From Guadua angustifolia (Eukaryota > Streptophyta > Magnoliopsida > Poales > Poaceae), in the NCBI GenBank assembly GCA_036346375.1, contig CM070515.1, forward strand, positions 6,222,423-6,286,422: 64,000 nucleotides of DNA. Direction: 5' to 3'. A program made the translations under genes and the position numbers. Below, one piece after another: positions 34,301-45,026 of this stretch. The notes under the pieces are model-generated. The model was given only the letters and a program-made list of their open reading frames with translations, was not told the DNA's origin and did not search any database. How positions within the stretch are numbered: position 1 is the stretch's first letter; each line of letters opens with the position of its first letter.

Positions 34301-34702
34301 TGTTACTACGGCTACAAGGAGCAGCTCGTCCGCAGGATCTCCGGCGCCGCTCGCTTCGCCTGCCCCCGCGGCGCGCCCTCGCCGGACCTCATCGCGACCG
34401 AGGTCAACTACCCATCCATCTCCGTGCCGCGGCTCCTGGCCGGGAAGGCTGTCGCCGTGTCGCGCACCGTCATGAACGTGGGGCCCTCGAACGCGACGTA
34501 CCAGGCGGCCGTCGAGGCGCCGGCGGGCCTGACGGTGAAGGTGACGCCGGAGCGGCTGGTGTTCTCGAGGAGGTGGACGACGGCGGCGTACAAGGTGAGC
34601 TTCGCGAACGCCGGTGCGAGCAAAGGGTACGCGTACGGCGTCGTCACCTGGTTGGATGGCGCGCACTCCGTCCGGACGCCGTTCGCGGTTAATATCATCT
34701 GA
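31372..34702 (+). CDS. Secreted subtilisin-like serine protease (SBT5-like)
   Basis: A plant subtilase, probably exported to the cell wall and self-processed. Ten exons: 31372-31458, 31616-31814, 31921-32073, 32206-32317, 32387-32951, 33039-33142, 33252-33494, 33587-33701, 33837-34050 and 34146-34702. All use GT-AG introns and splice to 782 residues. A signal peptide (about 1-22, FVILVLAYRFLVPLSA) precedes an inhibitor-I9 prodomain (SYVVYMGS, then SHHAFEGF-like and VVSVF). The catalytic residues are present: Asp about 145 in GIVDTG, His about 227 in GHGTHTA, Asn in the CSGGNDGP loop and Ser about 565 in GTSMACPH. A protease-associated insert and a fibronectin-III-like C-terminus follow. The exon-rich layout and sequence recall CO2-response secreted protease/SBT5.2. 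No lesion was seen. Confidence 0.92.
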
Positions 34703-37700
34703 TTGGTGTTCTTCCTTTTTGGCCTTTTGGTGTACTCATTTTTATTTCTGATTTGTTTTGTGTGCTTGTTTTGACATGGCGTGTGAAGTGGAGAGCACTT
34801 TGTTTCCCACGTCCTCCTCCTCCCCACTTCTTCTTTTTTTTTTTTTTTTTTCACTAAAACAAGCAAGGTGATCTATGCACTTGCTCGTGCACCATTTTTA
34901 CAGCATATTTAAATGACTTGACAATACATATGTAATTTTGCTTTTTTGGAAAATAGTTTGTTGCAGAATTCTATTTGTAGTATTTTGATATTATATATTA
35001 TAGGAGAAAATATATTCACCCCGTTTCGTAACACTTGTCACATGTGATCGAAATTTTCTCTCCCAAATACTTAAAAAGCAAACAGTCAATGTAGCATAAC
35101 ATAGTATTTTCCTTTTATATCATCATTTCTTAAATTCAAATATTGCAATGTTTGTCTCTTTCCATGGTCCTTTTTTTTTAACGCATATCACATTGGTTAT
35201 ACCGATATAGCCGAGTGAACACCTATCGATGCATCATCCTCTTAATCACTTCATTCCGTGGAGGTCTACCAAATAAAGAGTCATAATATTTTCTCTTTTT
35301 TCAGAATCATACCAAGGAATACCCTAGATGAGCTTTTATAGCCATTTGAGCAAGAGCTAGCCATTACAACTGCCACAGTAGCCGTTGGACATGTCAGACC
35401 GTCAAAAACAGGCTAACCTTAATTGCCCCGAACTTAGTTTGATAAAGCTTCACAAATTGCTCTGTGTACACTAGACCAAAAATACAGATACGAGCATTTG
35501 CGTCGAACTAAGCCAGCTAGGTCCGTCGTACATAGGCTTTGGAAAGAAATTGAGTCTGGCGTGAAAATTTAGATTTGCATGTTTGTGCTGGATCAAATTG
35601 AGTTGGTCCGCTGTAGAAGGTATTTCAGAAAAGACTTGGTTCGGCGGACTTTTAGAATGCAAGAGGAAAATACTCGAGAGATACACATTTGTGTCGGACT
35701 AAGAAAAATGTCGATCCGGCGTAAATAGAGTTAGCACTGGACTAGATTTTGAGTCAACGAAAGACGGTCCGGCGTAAATGCCATATGCTCGGTTTGATTC
35801 TTGTAGGAGTGGCTTTCAGCGCCGGACTGAAAAAGAGAGATCTGGGGTAGACTTAATATGCGCCGAACTGTTTTTTAGAAGAGACCAGGTTGGTCCGACG
35901 TGAATGGGATTTTAGTGAAGTGATCGCTAGACTAAGGAATAGAAGGAGTATTATGAGTTCGGCGTGAATGGAAAACTATCTGTTTGAGTGAAGGATTAAT
36001 TTTGGTGAGGAAATTTCTTTGATATGACCTTGACTCCAAGCAATCTAATTGACTTAGCCCATGAACTAAGATTCTAACTTATGCATGATCCCCCTTTATA
36101 GTACGGCAAATCTAAAACTACCTTAGCTACTTGGTTTGAATCATCTCCCAATCCAAAACTAGTAACAATGGTCCTTAATCTTGACCTTTTTACTTGATGC
36201 CTTCTTAGACACCCAATCAAGAATTCTTATCATCAAGTGGTCATTGACTTGATCATCAACACCAAAACTCCATAATCATTTTTAATTTAAAAATTAGGAA
36301 GACTAAATGCTTTCACATATCTTCTAAACGACTGAACTAAAAATCACATTTTTGAACTCTAATTAAACTTAAAACTACAATCTACAATTTCTTCTACAAC
36401 CAACCCCACTGAAAATGCCTTTAGGAACCACAAATCACAGCTCCAAAATCGGAATTTGCATAGCCCAAAAAACACATAATTTTTGACAATCTTTAGATCC
36501 ACCTTTTCCCTCTAAAATCCCCAAATCTAAGAACCCTAAAACACCCAAACTAGCAGGATTTCCTCCTCAAAATAGCATTAAGCCACCCTAGAAGACTCAC
36601 CTCGACTTACGCACAAGGAGGAGCAAAAGGAGGAGGAGAAGCTGCTGCTTGGCTTGGAGGAGGCACCTTGGCCAGGAGAGGAGGAGGCTCCTTGCTGGAG
36701 GGACTAGGGAGTAGGGGAAATTTCAGCCAAGGGAGGAGCCAGGAGAGGAAAAAGAATAGTTAGGGTTAGGTGGGGGAGAAAATTAGGAAAAATTTCCCCA
36801 CACGGCCTAAATGAAGGGTTATATGTTCAATTTAGTTGGGGTTCACCAAATCAAAGGCTAGGTGTTTTACTTTTTTGTGAGAATTTCTAGCATATTTGTA
36901 TTTTTTGTTAAAAAGATCTGATGGAGGTTGCAATTTGGATCTGCCAGATTAAGGACTAGATGTTTTGCTTTTTTGTGAGAATTTTTAGTCTGTTTCTCAC
37001 TTTTCTTAGTAACTCTCGTGAGTTTTTAATATATAGTAAATGGAATAAATTAATTAAAGTTGAGTTTCCTTAGGGAAAAAAATGTTATTTGTACATTAGT
37101 CAAGGGCTCGCATATTGTTGCCATCTACCGTAAACAAAACCAATTTCGGTGACATACGATATGATATGATATGGATTTTCCTCCACTGGTATATAAATAT
37201 TTTTCATCGAAACTAGCTGAATTACCAATGCAATTGTGCGGCTAGGTACCACAATATATATGTTTGTGTTGTAAAATTACAGCTGTGTTTGTCATTCAAC
37301 TCTAATAATTATGATAGAAAATCCAGTTTTATTTTGACAATTGTAACGTCTATACATGTATCCGATTAATACAAACCATTATAATTTAGTCCTACTAAAA
37401 TAAGATATTCATGCCTTATTTTTAATCTCAATTGACGAAAGAATTTAGGAATCGGTCCAAGCGGTCATCGTTCGGTTTGTACTCGCTCTTGAGGCTTTAG
37501 TTGTCTTTAACAGATTCCAATCGGATTGCTATGCACGTTATCCTTCTTCTTTTCTAGGTAGAATGTCATCTTTCAGCGAGGAAGCTTGCATTGTACTCGC
37601 TCTTGAGGCTTTAGTTGTCTTTAATAAATTCCAATCATAATTAGAGGACGCGTATATATATGTGTGTGGGTAGTATGTGTTGAGTGTCTGCGTCCACTTG

Positions 37701-37822
37701 TACTTAAAATAAACATTGTAATTAGTTTTTGCATGATTACGTTTCTAGAAAAAAGACATCAGATTTAAGCTAAATAGAAAAAATATCTTGGAAAGTGGAG
37801 CTTCTCGTTTGGATCCGATGAC
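34703..37822. other. Gene-free stretch with short interspersed repeats
   Basis: No exon was supported. Between about 35510 and 35980 a degenerate motif near GTCCGGCGTAAAT recurs about ten times in one orientation, spaced roughly 30-60 bases. A GA-rich block at 36590-36780 looks like a transcript leader but has no gene. A duplicated stretch of about 50 bp (TACTCGCTCTTGAGGCTTTA) occurs at about 37480 and 37593. A GATAT run lies near 37157. Confidence 0.5.
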
Positions 37823-38235
37823 CAGGCTTCACAAAACCGACGAAAACCACTCGAAAACCGCAGTTTTCGACCTTACCGCTCCGATTCGAAACTTAAAACC
37901 GCTCGGTAAACCGTTCTAATTAAAAAAGAAAATTTAAAAATTTAAAAATTTTGAAAAAATTTATGTGAGCGGTGGTTTTTCGCCAAAAACCGCCCAAAAT
38001 CGTTTTCGAAGAACATTCAAATGGCCGGGTCGGTTTTTGTCAAAAACCAAGCGGTTTTTCATGAAAAAACGCGGTTTTCATTGAAAACCGAATGGTTTTC
38101 GATTTTTTTAATTTTTTTTAATATTTTTAAACCTTTCGGTTTTTGACGGTTTTCGAGCGGTTTTTCACGCGGTTTTTGCGAAAACCATACCGTGAATTTC
38201 GACGCAAATTTTGAAAAACGGTTTTATAATCCCTG
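37823..38235. mobile_element. hAT-like MITE built of AAAACCG/CGGTTTT motifs
   Basis: The left end CAGGCTTCACAAAACCG mirrors the right end CGGTTTTATAATCCCTG. The 8-bp flanks CCGATGAC (37815-37822) and GCGGAGAC (38236-38243) match at five of eight positions, consistent with an old hAT duplication. The interior is packed with GGTTTT and AAAACC runs in both orientations and can fold back on itself. Confidence 0.65.
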
Positions 38236-40144
38236 GCGGAGACCATTGTCCTCCCCAGGCCGCACTGCCGATGCCCGACCAACTACTTGATGCAAACGCA
38301 CATAGGTCGGCATGCTTGGCTACTATTTTCTTTTCTTTTTTTCAAATCCGTTATTTAGAGATAGGAAAAATGTTGTGCATAGTATTTGAAAATTCTTATT
38401 AGTATATCTCTTTACACTTGGGTCTACTAAATTATAGGTTAGATATTTTCTTCTTTACATATTAAGGATCAGAAGTTTCGCTTTTCTTATAATTTTAGCA
38501 TATTTGTTTCTTTTTTCCCGATGACATCTTGTGGCCATGGTTTACTAACCATAATTAAGGTTCATCAAATTAAGGGTTGGATGTTTTCTTTTTACAAGAA
38601 TTTCTAGAATATTTATCTTTTTTTTCTTAGCAGTTGTAAAACAACTATCACGACCTTTTCTTATATAATAGATGCGCATGTAAATAAATAGTGGTATATA
38701 TCTCAGATAAATTTACTCCGATCAAAACCAAGTGCACTGCTGAAATGGACACTGCAGTCGATCGTTTCTCCTGAGCCTAATTAGGTATACTTCCAGCCCC
38801 TGTCATCTCGACCAGTGGCCAAATTAAGTTCAATTCACTCGAGCTAAACATGCAAAAATGTTGCGACGAAATGCCAAATGCTTGGCCCTTGTGCCTTGCC
38901 GGCGATCAGTTGGATTTGCTGCATTTGCATATGGGCCACTACTTCATCGATTGATGTTCGTGGACCTGGCCATGGATGATCGATTGATCACCTGGCCACC
39001 AATATCGCAGACAGGCAGACGGTATCTTTATGTATATAGCGTGAAACCTCTGGAAGGAGAGTAACGGCAGGATCTTCAATAACCAGTACAGATCCGTGGA
39101 CTCCGTCGCCAACGCCGCGGTTGATGATATTCGCAGTCGAAGGGTGGCTGTGAGCATCCAATATTCATAGATGGGCTCAGGCGCTTGCTACATTAACATC
39201 GCCTTAGGTGCGCTCGGCTAAAAGGAGGGCTCTCCAAAGCTGACGCATAGGGCTTCGATTTGGCGGAATATGCGTTTTGCTCTTTCGACTCTTTCTGTTG
39301 TTTGATCGCCTCGCTCCCAGAGGCTGTTAACCGATCTATTAATTAACTTTTTGCTGTATTCTTTAATATCTTTCTTTAATGTAAGACATAGCTTCTGCCA
39401 TTTCCTTTCAAAAAATCACTCGAGCAAGGGGAGTATATACATGCACGGTCAGACATGAATCCAAAATCCAAATCAACATGACATGTTGGCACGTACTATA
39501 CGTATGTAAACAGTTTGTTCCCCTCCTAATTTTACACTTTTTTGCTAGCTACAAACGTACGTGGAGTCCATGACCATTACATGGGTAGTGCTCTCTCAAA
39601 AAAGACGCAATTTTTTTTTCTAGAAAAGGAGAATCCAAATCCAATCATTCAACGGCCACAGCCAATGTACAAATGTGATTACATGTTATACTCTTTTCTA
39701 AATGGAAAAAGAAAGAACAAAAATACCACGATTTAAAAGCTCTTGATCATTGGATGCTTGGAGCGAATATTAGAGCATGATGAGTCTAGGTGCACAAAAT
39801 TATACGGACTGCAAATTAATAATACTATATGATCCCTAGCTAGCGCACACCGACCGATTGCAGGCGGGCCACAACCTGCTTAGCGCCGGCCAATCCACTC
39901 TGTCATGCAGCCGGGCGCGTTGGGGCAGGCAGGTGAGGTCGTTAAGGCTTAAGGCAGCCTTGATTGATTGCGATTTCCCGCGGAAAACACGTCGCTACCC
40001 CTCGCCTAGAGAGAGAGACAGAATCCAGGGAGGAAGGAAGAGGGGACTGGAGATAGAAGGCCATGCCCATGGCGGACAGGCGATGATCAGAGAGAGAGAG
40101 AGCAACAGCAGCAGCAGGTGGCTGTAAGTTGTAACCTCCAAAAC

Positions 40145-40187
<43 letters not shown>

Positions 40188-40382
40188 GAGAGAGAAGGCA
40201 CAGAGGGGCAGAGAGGGAGAGGGGATTGAAGAAAAAGAGGTTCTTTGTTCCCCGGCCGGCCGGCCTCGTCACCTGATCCTCTTATGGTTGCTATGTGACG
40301 ACGCCGGCGCTGGTGCCGGAGGATTGGAGGAAGACGTGCACGCGCAGCCGTGATTTTTTTTCCTTGATATTGGAAGGAGAGA
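38236..40382. other. Intergenic DNA and 5' region of the acyltransferase gene
   Basis: Mostly AT-rich without genes. The segment 39160-39415 resembles the 3' tail of an L1-type LINE in plus orientation: it ends in TTAATGTAAGACATAGCTTC and a short A run, but it is too short to be certain. The last about 400 bases are GA-rich and probably contain the leader of the next gene. Confidence 0.45.
40150..40184. repeat. (GA)n microsatellite
   Basis: About 17 uninterrupted GA repeats in the likely 5' leader or proximal promoter of the acyltransferase gene, with shorter GA runs around 40090 and 40190. Confidence 0.9.
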
Positions 40383-42539
40383 ATGGGAGAGACGAATCGG
40401 AAGAGGCTGTATCAAGTTTGGAGAGGAAGCAACGTACGCATATACGGTTCACCTTGCCTCTTTGATTGCGTTTCTTGCGTAAATTCCTGCATCGTTTACT
40501 GATAACCCTCGTCAAAATTAGGAGAAACTTCCACTTTATCCTCCAAAAAATGTGTTTTGTTACTGTTCGTTTGATTCTGTGGTGATTTGGCAATTTTTAG
40601 TAGATGTTCCATGGTCCCTCTCTTTTCTCTTTTTTGTGTGTTCAAAACCGGATGAATAATCGGTCCCCTGTATGATAGGATTTTATACTGTTTTCGATCA
40701 TTCAGTTTTTGCCTTCATTACATTTCAAGGAAGTCTTTTTTTTAACAAATTGAACAAAATTATTTAGCAAGTGTAATTGGGCACATTAGTTTGTTACTTC
40801 GTTAGCTATTAGCCATCAGACTATATGATTTTGAACAGGAGATGTTTCGCGGTGTTTGATTGTAGCTTTGCCAAATTCGCTAAATTCTTACGGCTAAACT
40901 CTACCTGTTTAACACAAGTAGGCTCCTTTTGCACTTCCAAATGACGATTTTCCTCTCGAATTTTCAGAAATTTCTCTGCGGCGGGCGCCTAATTTTCGGT
41001 CCGGACGCGGGTTCTCTACTCCTATCCACGGTTCTGATAGCAAGCCCTTTGGTAGGTCTATGCAGCCAGTGCATCACAAAGATTCACTCCAGCAGTTCAG
41101 AGAAGCAAGTTCTTGGCTTGCCCGTCCTGATCGCCACCTTGGTTCTTGGGCTAGCGGTGAGCTAAATATTCAGCAACTAATACCACTGGTTATAACTGGA
41201 AATTTTGTCACAGTTGCTCGTTTTCCCTTGTATTCTGCGTTGCGTGTGCAGGATTTAGCCTTCCTGTTCTTGACTTCGAGCAGAGATCCAGGGATCGTGC
41301 CAAGGAACGCGCGCCCTCGCGAATGCGACGACGAGCCCATCGACGACGTCGCCACGCCGTCAACCGAGTGGGTGAGCGCCGCGAGCCCTCACCTCCGGCT
41401 GCCTCGCACCAAGGACGTCGTCGTCAACGGGTACACCGTCAAGGTGAAGTACTGCGACACGTGCCTGCTGTACCGGCCGCCGCGGACGTCCCATTGCTCC
41501 ATCTGCAACAACTGCGTCCAGAAGTTCGATCACCACTGCCCCTGGGTTGGTCAGTGCATTGGGCTGGTGAGTCTAACTTCATGCAGGCTAGAGATAAGCC
41601 TGGATCGATCGTAGCTTCCCCACGAACTGGGACTGGAATTCAGAAATGGTCTTGGTGATGATGTGATCATTTGAGTCTTTCTCGCATCTTGCGCAGCGCA
41701 ATTACCGGTTCTTCTTCCTGTTCATCTCCACGTCGACCTTCCTTTGCTTCTACGTCTTCGCGCTGTCCTGGCTGAACGTCGCCGTCCAGAGGAAGAACTA
41801 CGGCGGCGGCTCCCTGCTGAGATCCATGACCCGCGAGGTGCTGTCCCTCGTGCTGATCGCGTATACCTTCATCTCGGTGTGGTTCGTCGGCGGGCTCACC
41901 GTGTTCCACCTCTACCACGAATCAGGTATATAGCTAGCTAGCCTGCCCATTGCAACATTGTCAGATACATCCATCTCTGAATTTATTACAACTACTGAAG
42001 TTGTTCAGAAATGGATTTCACCGGTGCAACGCTTTTCTGCAGACCACGTACGAGAACTTCAGGTACAGGTACGACAAGAAGGAGAACCCGTACAACAGGG
42101 TGCCCTCGAAAACATAGCCGAAGTGTTCTTCACAAGAATGCCGCCGTCGATGAACAATTTCCGGGCATGGGTGGCGCCGTCGGAGGAGACATACGACGGC
42201 CGGCCGCTTTCCTCGAGGACCGGCATTGATCTTGTCTGCTCAAACGAGAAGATCGACCTGGCGATGGGAAGGAAGGGCGCGTACAACCCCGGCGTCCCAG
42301 CAATCTTGCACGGGATGGATCTCGGCGAGATGGAGAAGATGAACAATGCCAGCGTGCATATCAAGGATCGGCGAGCGCCGCCGGAGGCGCCGGATCCGTT
42401 CATGATCCTGGTGGTCCAGGAGCACGGCGAGCTGGGTTGCAAAGGAGCGGGAGGAGCTGGTCCAATTGTACATGACCAAGATACAAAGAGAGAACTAGAG
42501 AGCTGCGCAATGGAAATTCAGAACGGTGATCATGCATGA
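40383..42539 (+). CDS. DHHC-type protein S-acyltransferase with a frame-swapped TTxE region
   Basis: A four-pass membrane enzyme that transfers palmitate to protein cysteines. Exons: 40383-40433 (MGETNRKRLYQVWRGSN), 40968-41156 (KFLCGGRLIFGPDAGS...), 41252-41566 (the Cys-rich domain, with DHHC at about 173-176), 41697-41925 (two membrane segments) and 42043-42539. They splice in frame to 426 residues. At the exon 4/5 junction the canonical TNQ|TTYENFRYRYDKKENPYNR is present in the DNA but read one frame off. An apparent 8-base loss before ACGAATCAG causes the shift. A 1-base loss near 42100 restores the family frame at GALENIAEVF. The conserved TTxE motif is therefore absent from the predicted protein. 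The catalytic Cys-rich domain is intact. It resembles the plant PAT5-9 group, from memory. Confidence 0.85.
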
Positions 42540-43695
42540 GGTAATTGCGATATTTTGTCGATTAACTAGTCGGAAATGTGGTTACAACCTTGTTGAGATG
42601 TTCAAAGTGTGCAATCTGGCTGCGCATTTGTGATGCTTGCTCGTGCTGATGACCTGAGGTTGCTTCCATGAAAGAGCAAAAGCAAGCACTTTAATTTGTT
42701 ATGGTTGGTCGACAATTTTTACCTTCTCCAAGATGTCATTAGGTCATTAATTTGATGTATCTTCGGATATGCACCTTGTTTGAGCAATGAGGCGTGCCGA
42801 TCGAATCAATAGGAACAATTCTGATAAACTTTTGCACTCAGTAGGGCCTGTTTGGATATGTTGTATTTTTTAGAGTTTTTAGGTAATACTGTAATTTCTT
42901 GAAAATACAATAGTATCAAAAAAATTTAAGGACATGTTTGGATGATATAACATTTGAAAAACTTTTCAGGTAGGGAACATGGAATACCACAGTTTTCGGA
43001 AGTATTTAGAAAAACCATGATACGTTTGGCATTTACAGTATGCAATGCAATATTTCGTACGTGTTAGGTAAACAACTATTATGTTAACTAGCCATTATAA
43101 TTTTTTTTTTGAATAAGCTAGACACATGCATATACATCTTATTGTAGCTAGGTTGTACACCTAATAATATATAATTGCTATATTTAGAAGCCCTTAATTT
43201 TTCTTTTACGGACGAATGGAACTTGTCATATTATCAATGTTGCGGTAGTGGTAGTGTGAATTGTTCGCTCATTTGGCCTTTTTTTATTTGCAAAAATAGA
43301 TCTCTCTTGAAAAATTACAAAAAATAACCCCCTTCTCTACCGTGGAAGGATTAGGGCATTTTAGGGCATTTCACGCTGCCGAGGGTGGCCCCCTTTAGGG
43401 GGGAGGGAATTGTAACACCGACCTTTAGTACCACATTGTCGATTTGCATTGAGTTCTAATAGCATATAATGCATGTTAGTCTAAATCATAGTATTTATGG
43501 GATAACCCTTTTAGCTAAAACGAGGATGAAAGTGCAAATGAGGTGTTATGCATGCGTGCTCGCTTCATGGGCTGGCTTTTAGTGAATTTTAGGCCACATG
43601 ATGCTACATTAATTTTCTTTATAACAGCAAGCTAACATAATACTTGTTTCCCTAGCACAAAAAACTGCACTGAATATTGCAAATGCCAACATGGT
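42540..43695. other. Intergenic DNA with MITE-like fragments
   Basis: A segment from about 42843 (GGGCCTGTTTGGATA) resembles a Tourist-type end. A stretch at about 42935-43010 is partly repeated in inverted orientation at about 44690-44730. A segment at 43262-43400 (GGCCTTTTTTTATTTGCAAAAATA) resembles the MITE at 27070 and 52331. No gene was seen. Confidence 0.45.
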
Positions 43696-43703
43696 TTTTC
43701 TAA

Positions 43704-44659
43704 AGAGAGCAACTACCACACGGTATACCGTTGGGAATCACTTCCAACGGTATACCATGGTTCATCAGGTTCGCGGGTGAGTTTCATTACCAGGTTTCAC
43801 GGGTAAGTTTCATGATGTCTCACGGATAGGTTTCATGGGTTTCATGAGGTTTCAAGTTTCATAAGGTTCGTATTTCATTAAAAAAAGCCTCATAGATAAG
43901 TTTCAACCACTACCACAGATATGACCTTTAGTACCGGTTTATAAGCCCCATCACTACCGGTTTTTGAACCGGTACTACTCATCCGGGATCGATGCTCATC
44001 GACATCGATGCGGTTCCACCAACCGTGACCGATAGGACAAAAATGTTTCAAAATATGTCGAGGGTGTATGGGAGAAGCGGAACTCGAACCCGCAACCTCG
44101 TGACTCAAATTTCACCCTTGTAACCAACCCACCCACCATCGCGTACTAATATACATAGAATATGCATTCCTTTTGAACTTTCAACGAGCGAGGCATGACT
44201 GGAATTAAGTAACCGCGATCGAAGTTCTTGCTCCCTCATCGATCTGGGTTTATAACCTAACCGGATCAGTATTTAACCGATACTAAAGGACCCCGCCATA
44301 AGTACCGGTTCGTGTTACGAATCGGTACTGAAAGCCCACGACAGTCCTGTAGCCTATGAACCGGTACTGAAGCCCTCATCAGTACGGGTTCAAATCTAAC
44401 CGGGACTGATGCGCCGGTATGGAAGGTCTGATCTGTAGTAGTGAACCAAAGGTTTCATCAGACAGTACAATGCTAAACTTTTTTTAATGAACACGAACCT
44501 TATGAAACTTGAAACCTCATGAAACCCATGAAACCTATCCGTGAGACATCATGAAACTTACCCGTGAAACCTGGTAATGAAACTCACCCGCGAACCTGAT
44601 GAACCATGGTATACCGTTGGAAGTGATTCCCAACGGTATACCGTTTGCTAGACTTTCTG
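43704..44659. mobile_element. Mutator-like foldback MITE, split by a CACTA element
   Basis: The terminal arms of about 170 bp (43710-43880 and 44490-44650) are near-perfect reverse complements, both containing CGGTATACCGTTGG and GTTTCATGAGG-type runs. TTTTCTAA flanks both sides (43696-43703 and 44660-44667), extending to nine bases with one mismatch, as Mutator-like elements make. Without the CACTA insert and its 3-bp duplication it would be about 417 bp. A shorter relative lies at 48838-49055. Confidence 0.85.
43908..44443. mobile_element. Non-autonomous CACTA element inserted in the foldback MITE
   Basis: The 536-bp element starts CACTACCACAGATATGACC and ends in the complement of CACTACTACAGATCAGACC. 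It is flanked by the 3-bp duplication AAC (43905-43907 and 44444-44446). Subterminal ACCGGTACTGA-like motifs recur in both orientations, as in CACTA transposase-binding regions. It encodes nothing. Confidence 0.92.
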
Positions 44660-44667
44660 TTTTCTAA

Positions 44668-45012
44668 ATGCCGTGAAAAACTGCGGTATCCATAACTTGT
44701 GGTATTCCATGCCTCCCACCTGAAAATACTAACAACTGTACAAGTAGCAGCAAAATACGTCGGAAGGTTCAGTAATTGAAGTGTTTAGTTTGACGATGCA
44801 CTGTGCCACACCTCTTTTCGGTGTATCTAAGCTCAATCAGTTCAGCTTATATTTTAGGTTCGACTCATTCACTAGAGAGGAGATTAAGCACCCAATTGAA
44901 TTGTAGGATTCGAAGTGAGGGAGGAGACGACGTTTACTCTTTCTCAGCCGAGCTACGCTTGGCCCTCAGAGATCTTGCTTACGTTGGAGGGGCAAAAATG
45001 AAAAAGAAAGCA
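44668..45012. other. Intergenic DNA between the foldback MITE and the LINE
   Basis: No gene can be supported. An open frame at 44803-45036 ends at the LINE insertion point and has no recognisable domain. The sequence resumes at 47982 beyond the LINE. Confidence 0.4.
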
Positions 45013-45026
45013 GAAAACGACATCTT
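45013..45026. repeat. Left target-site duplication of the LINE
   Basis: GAAAACGACATCTT here is identical to 47968-47981. The T run that follows (about 45025-45034) is the LINE's poly(A) tail on the minus strand. Confidence 0.88.

Noticed and set aside
34121..34666. Long open frames on both strands over the last subtilase exon
   Set aside because: Only the plus-strand frame that continues the spliced protein has family sequence; the others are shadows.
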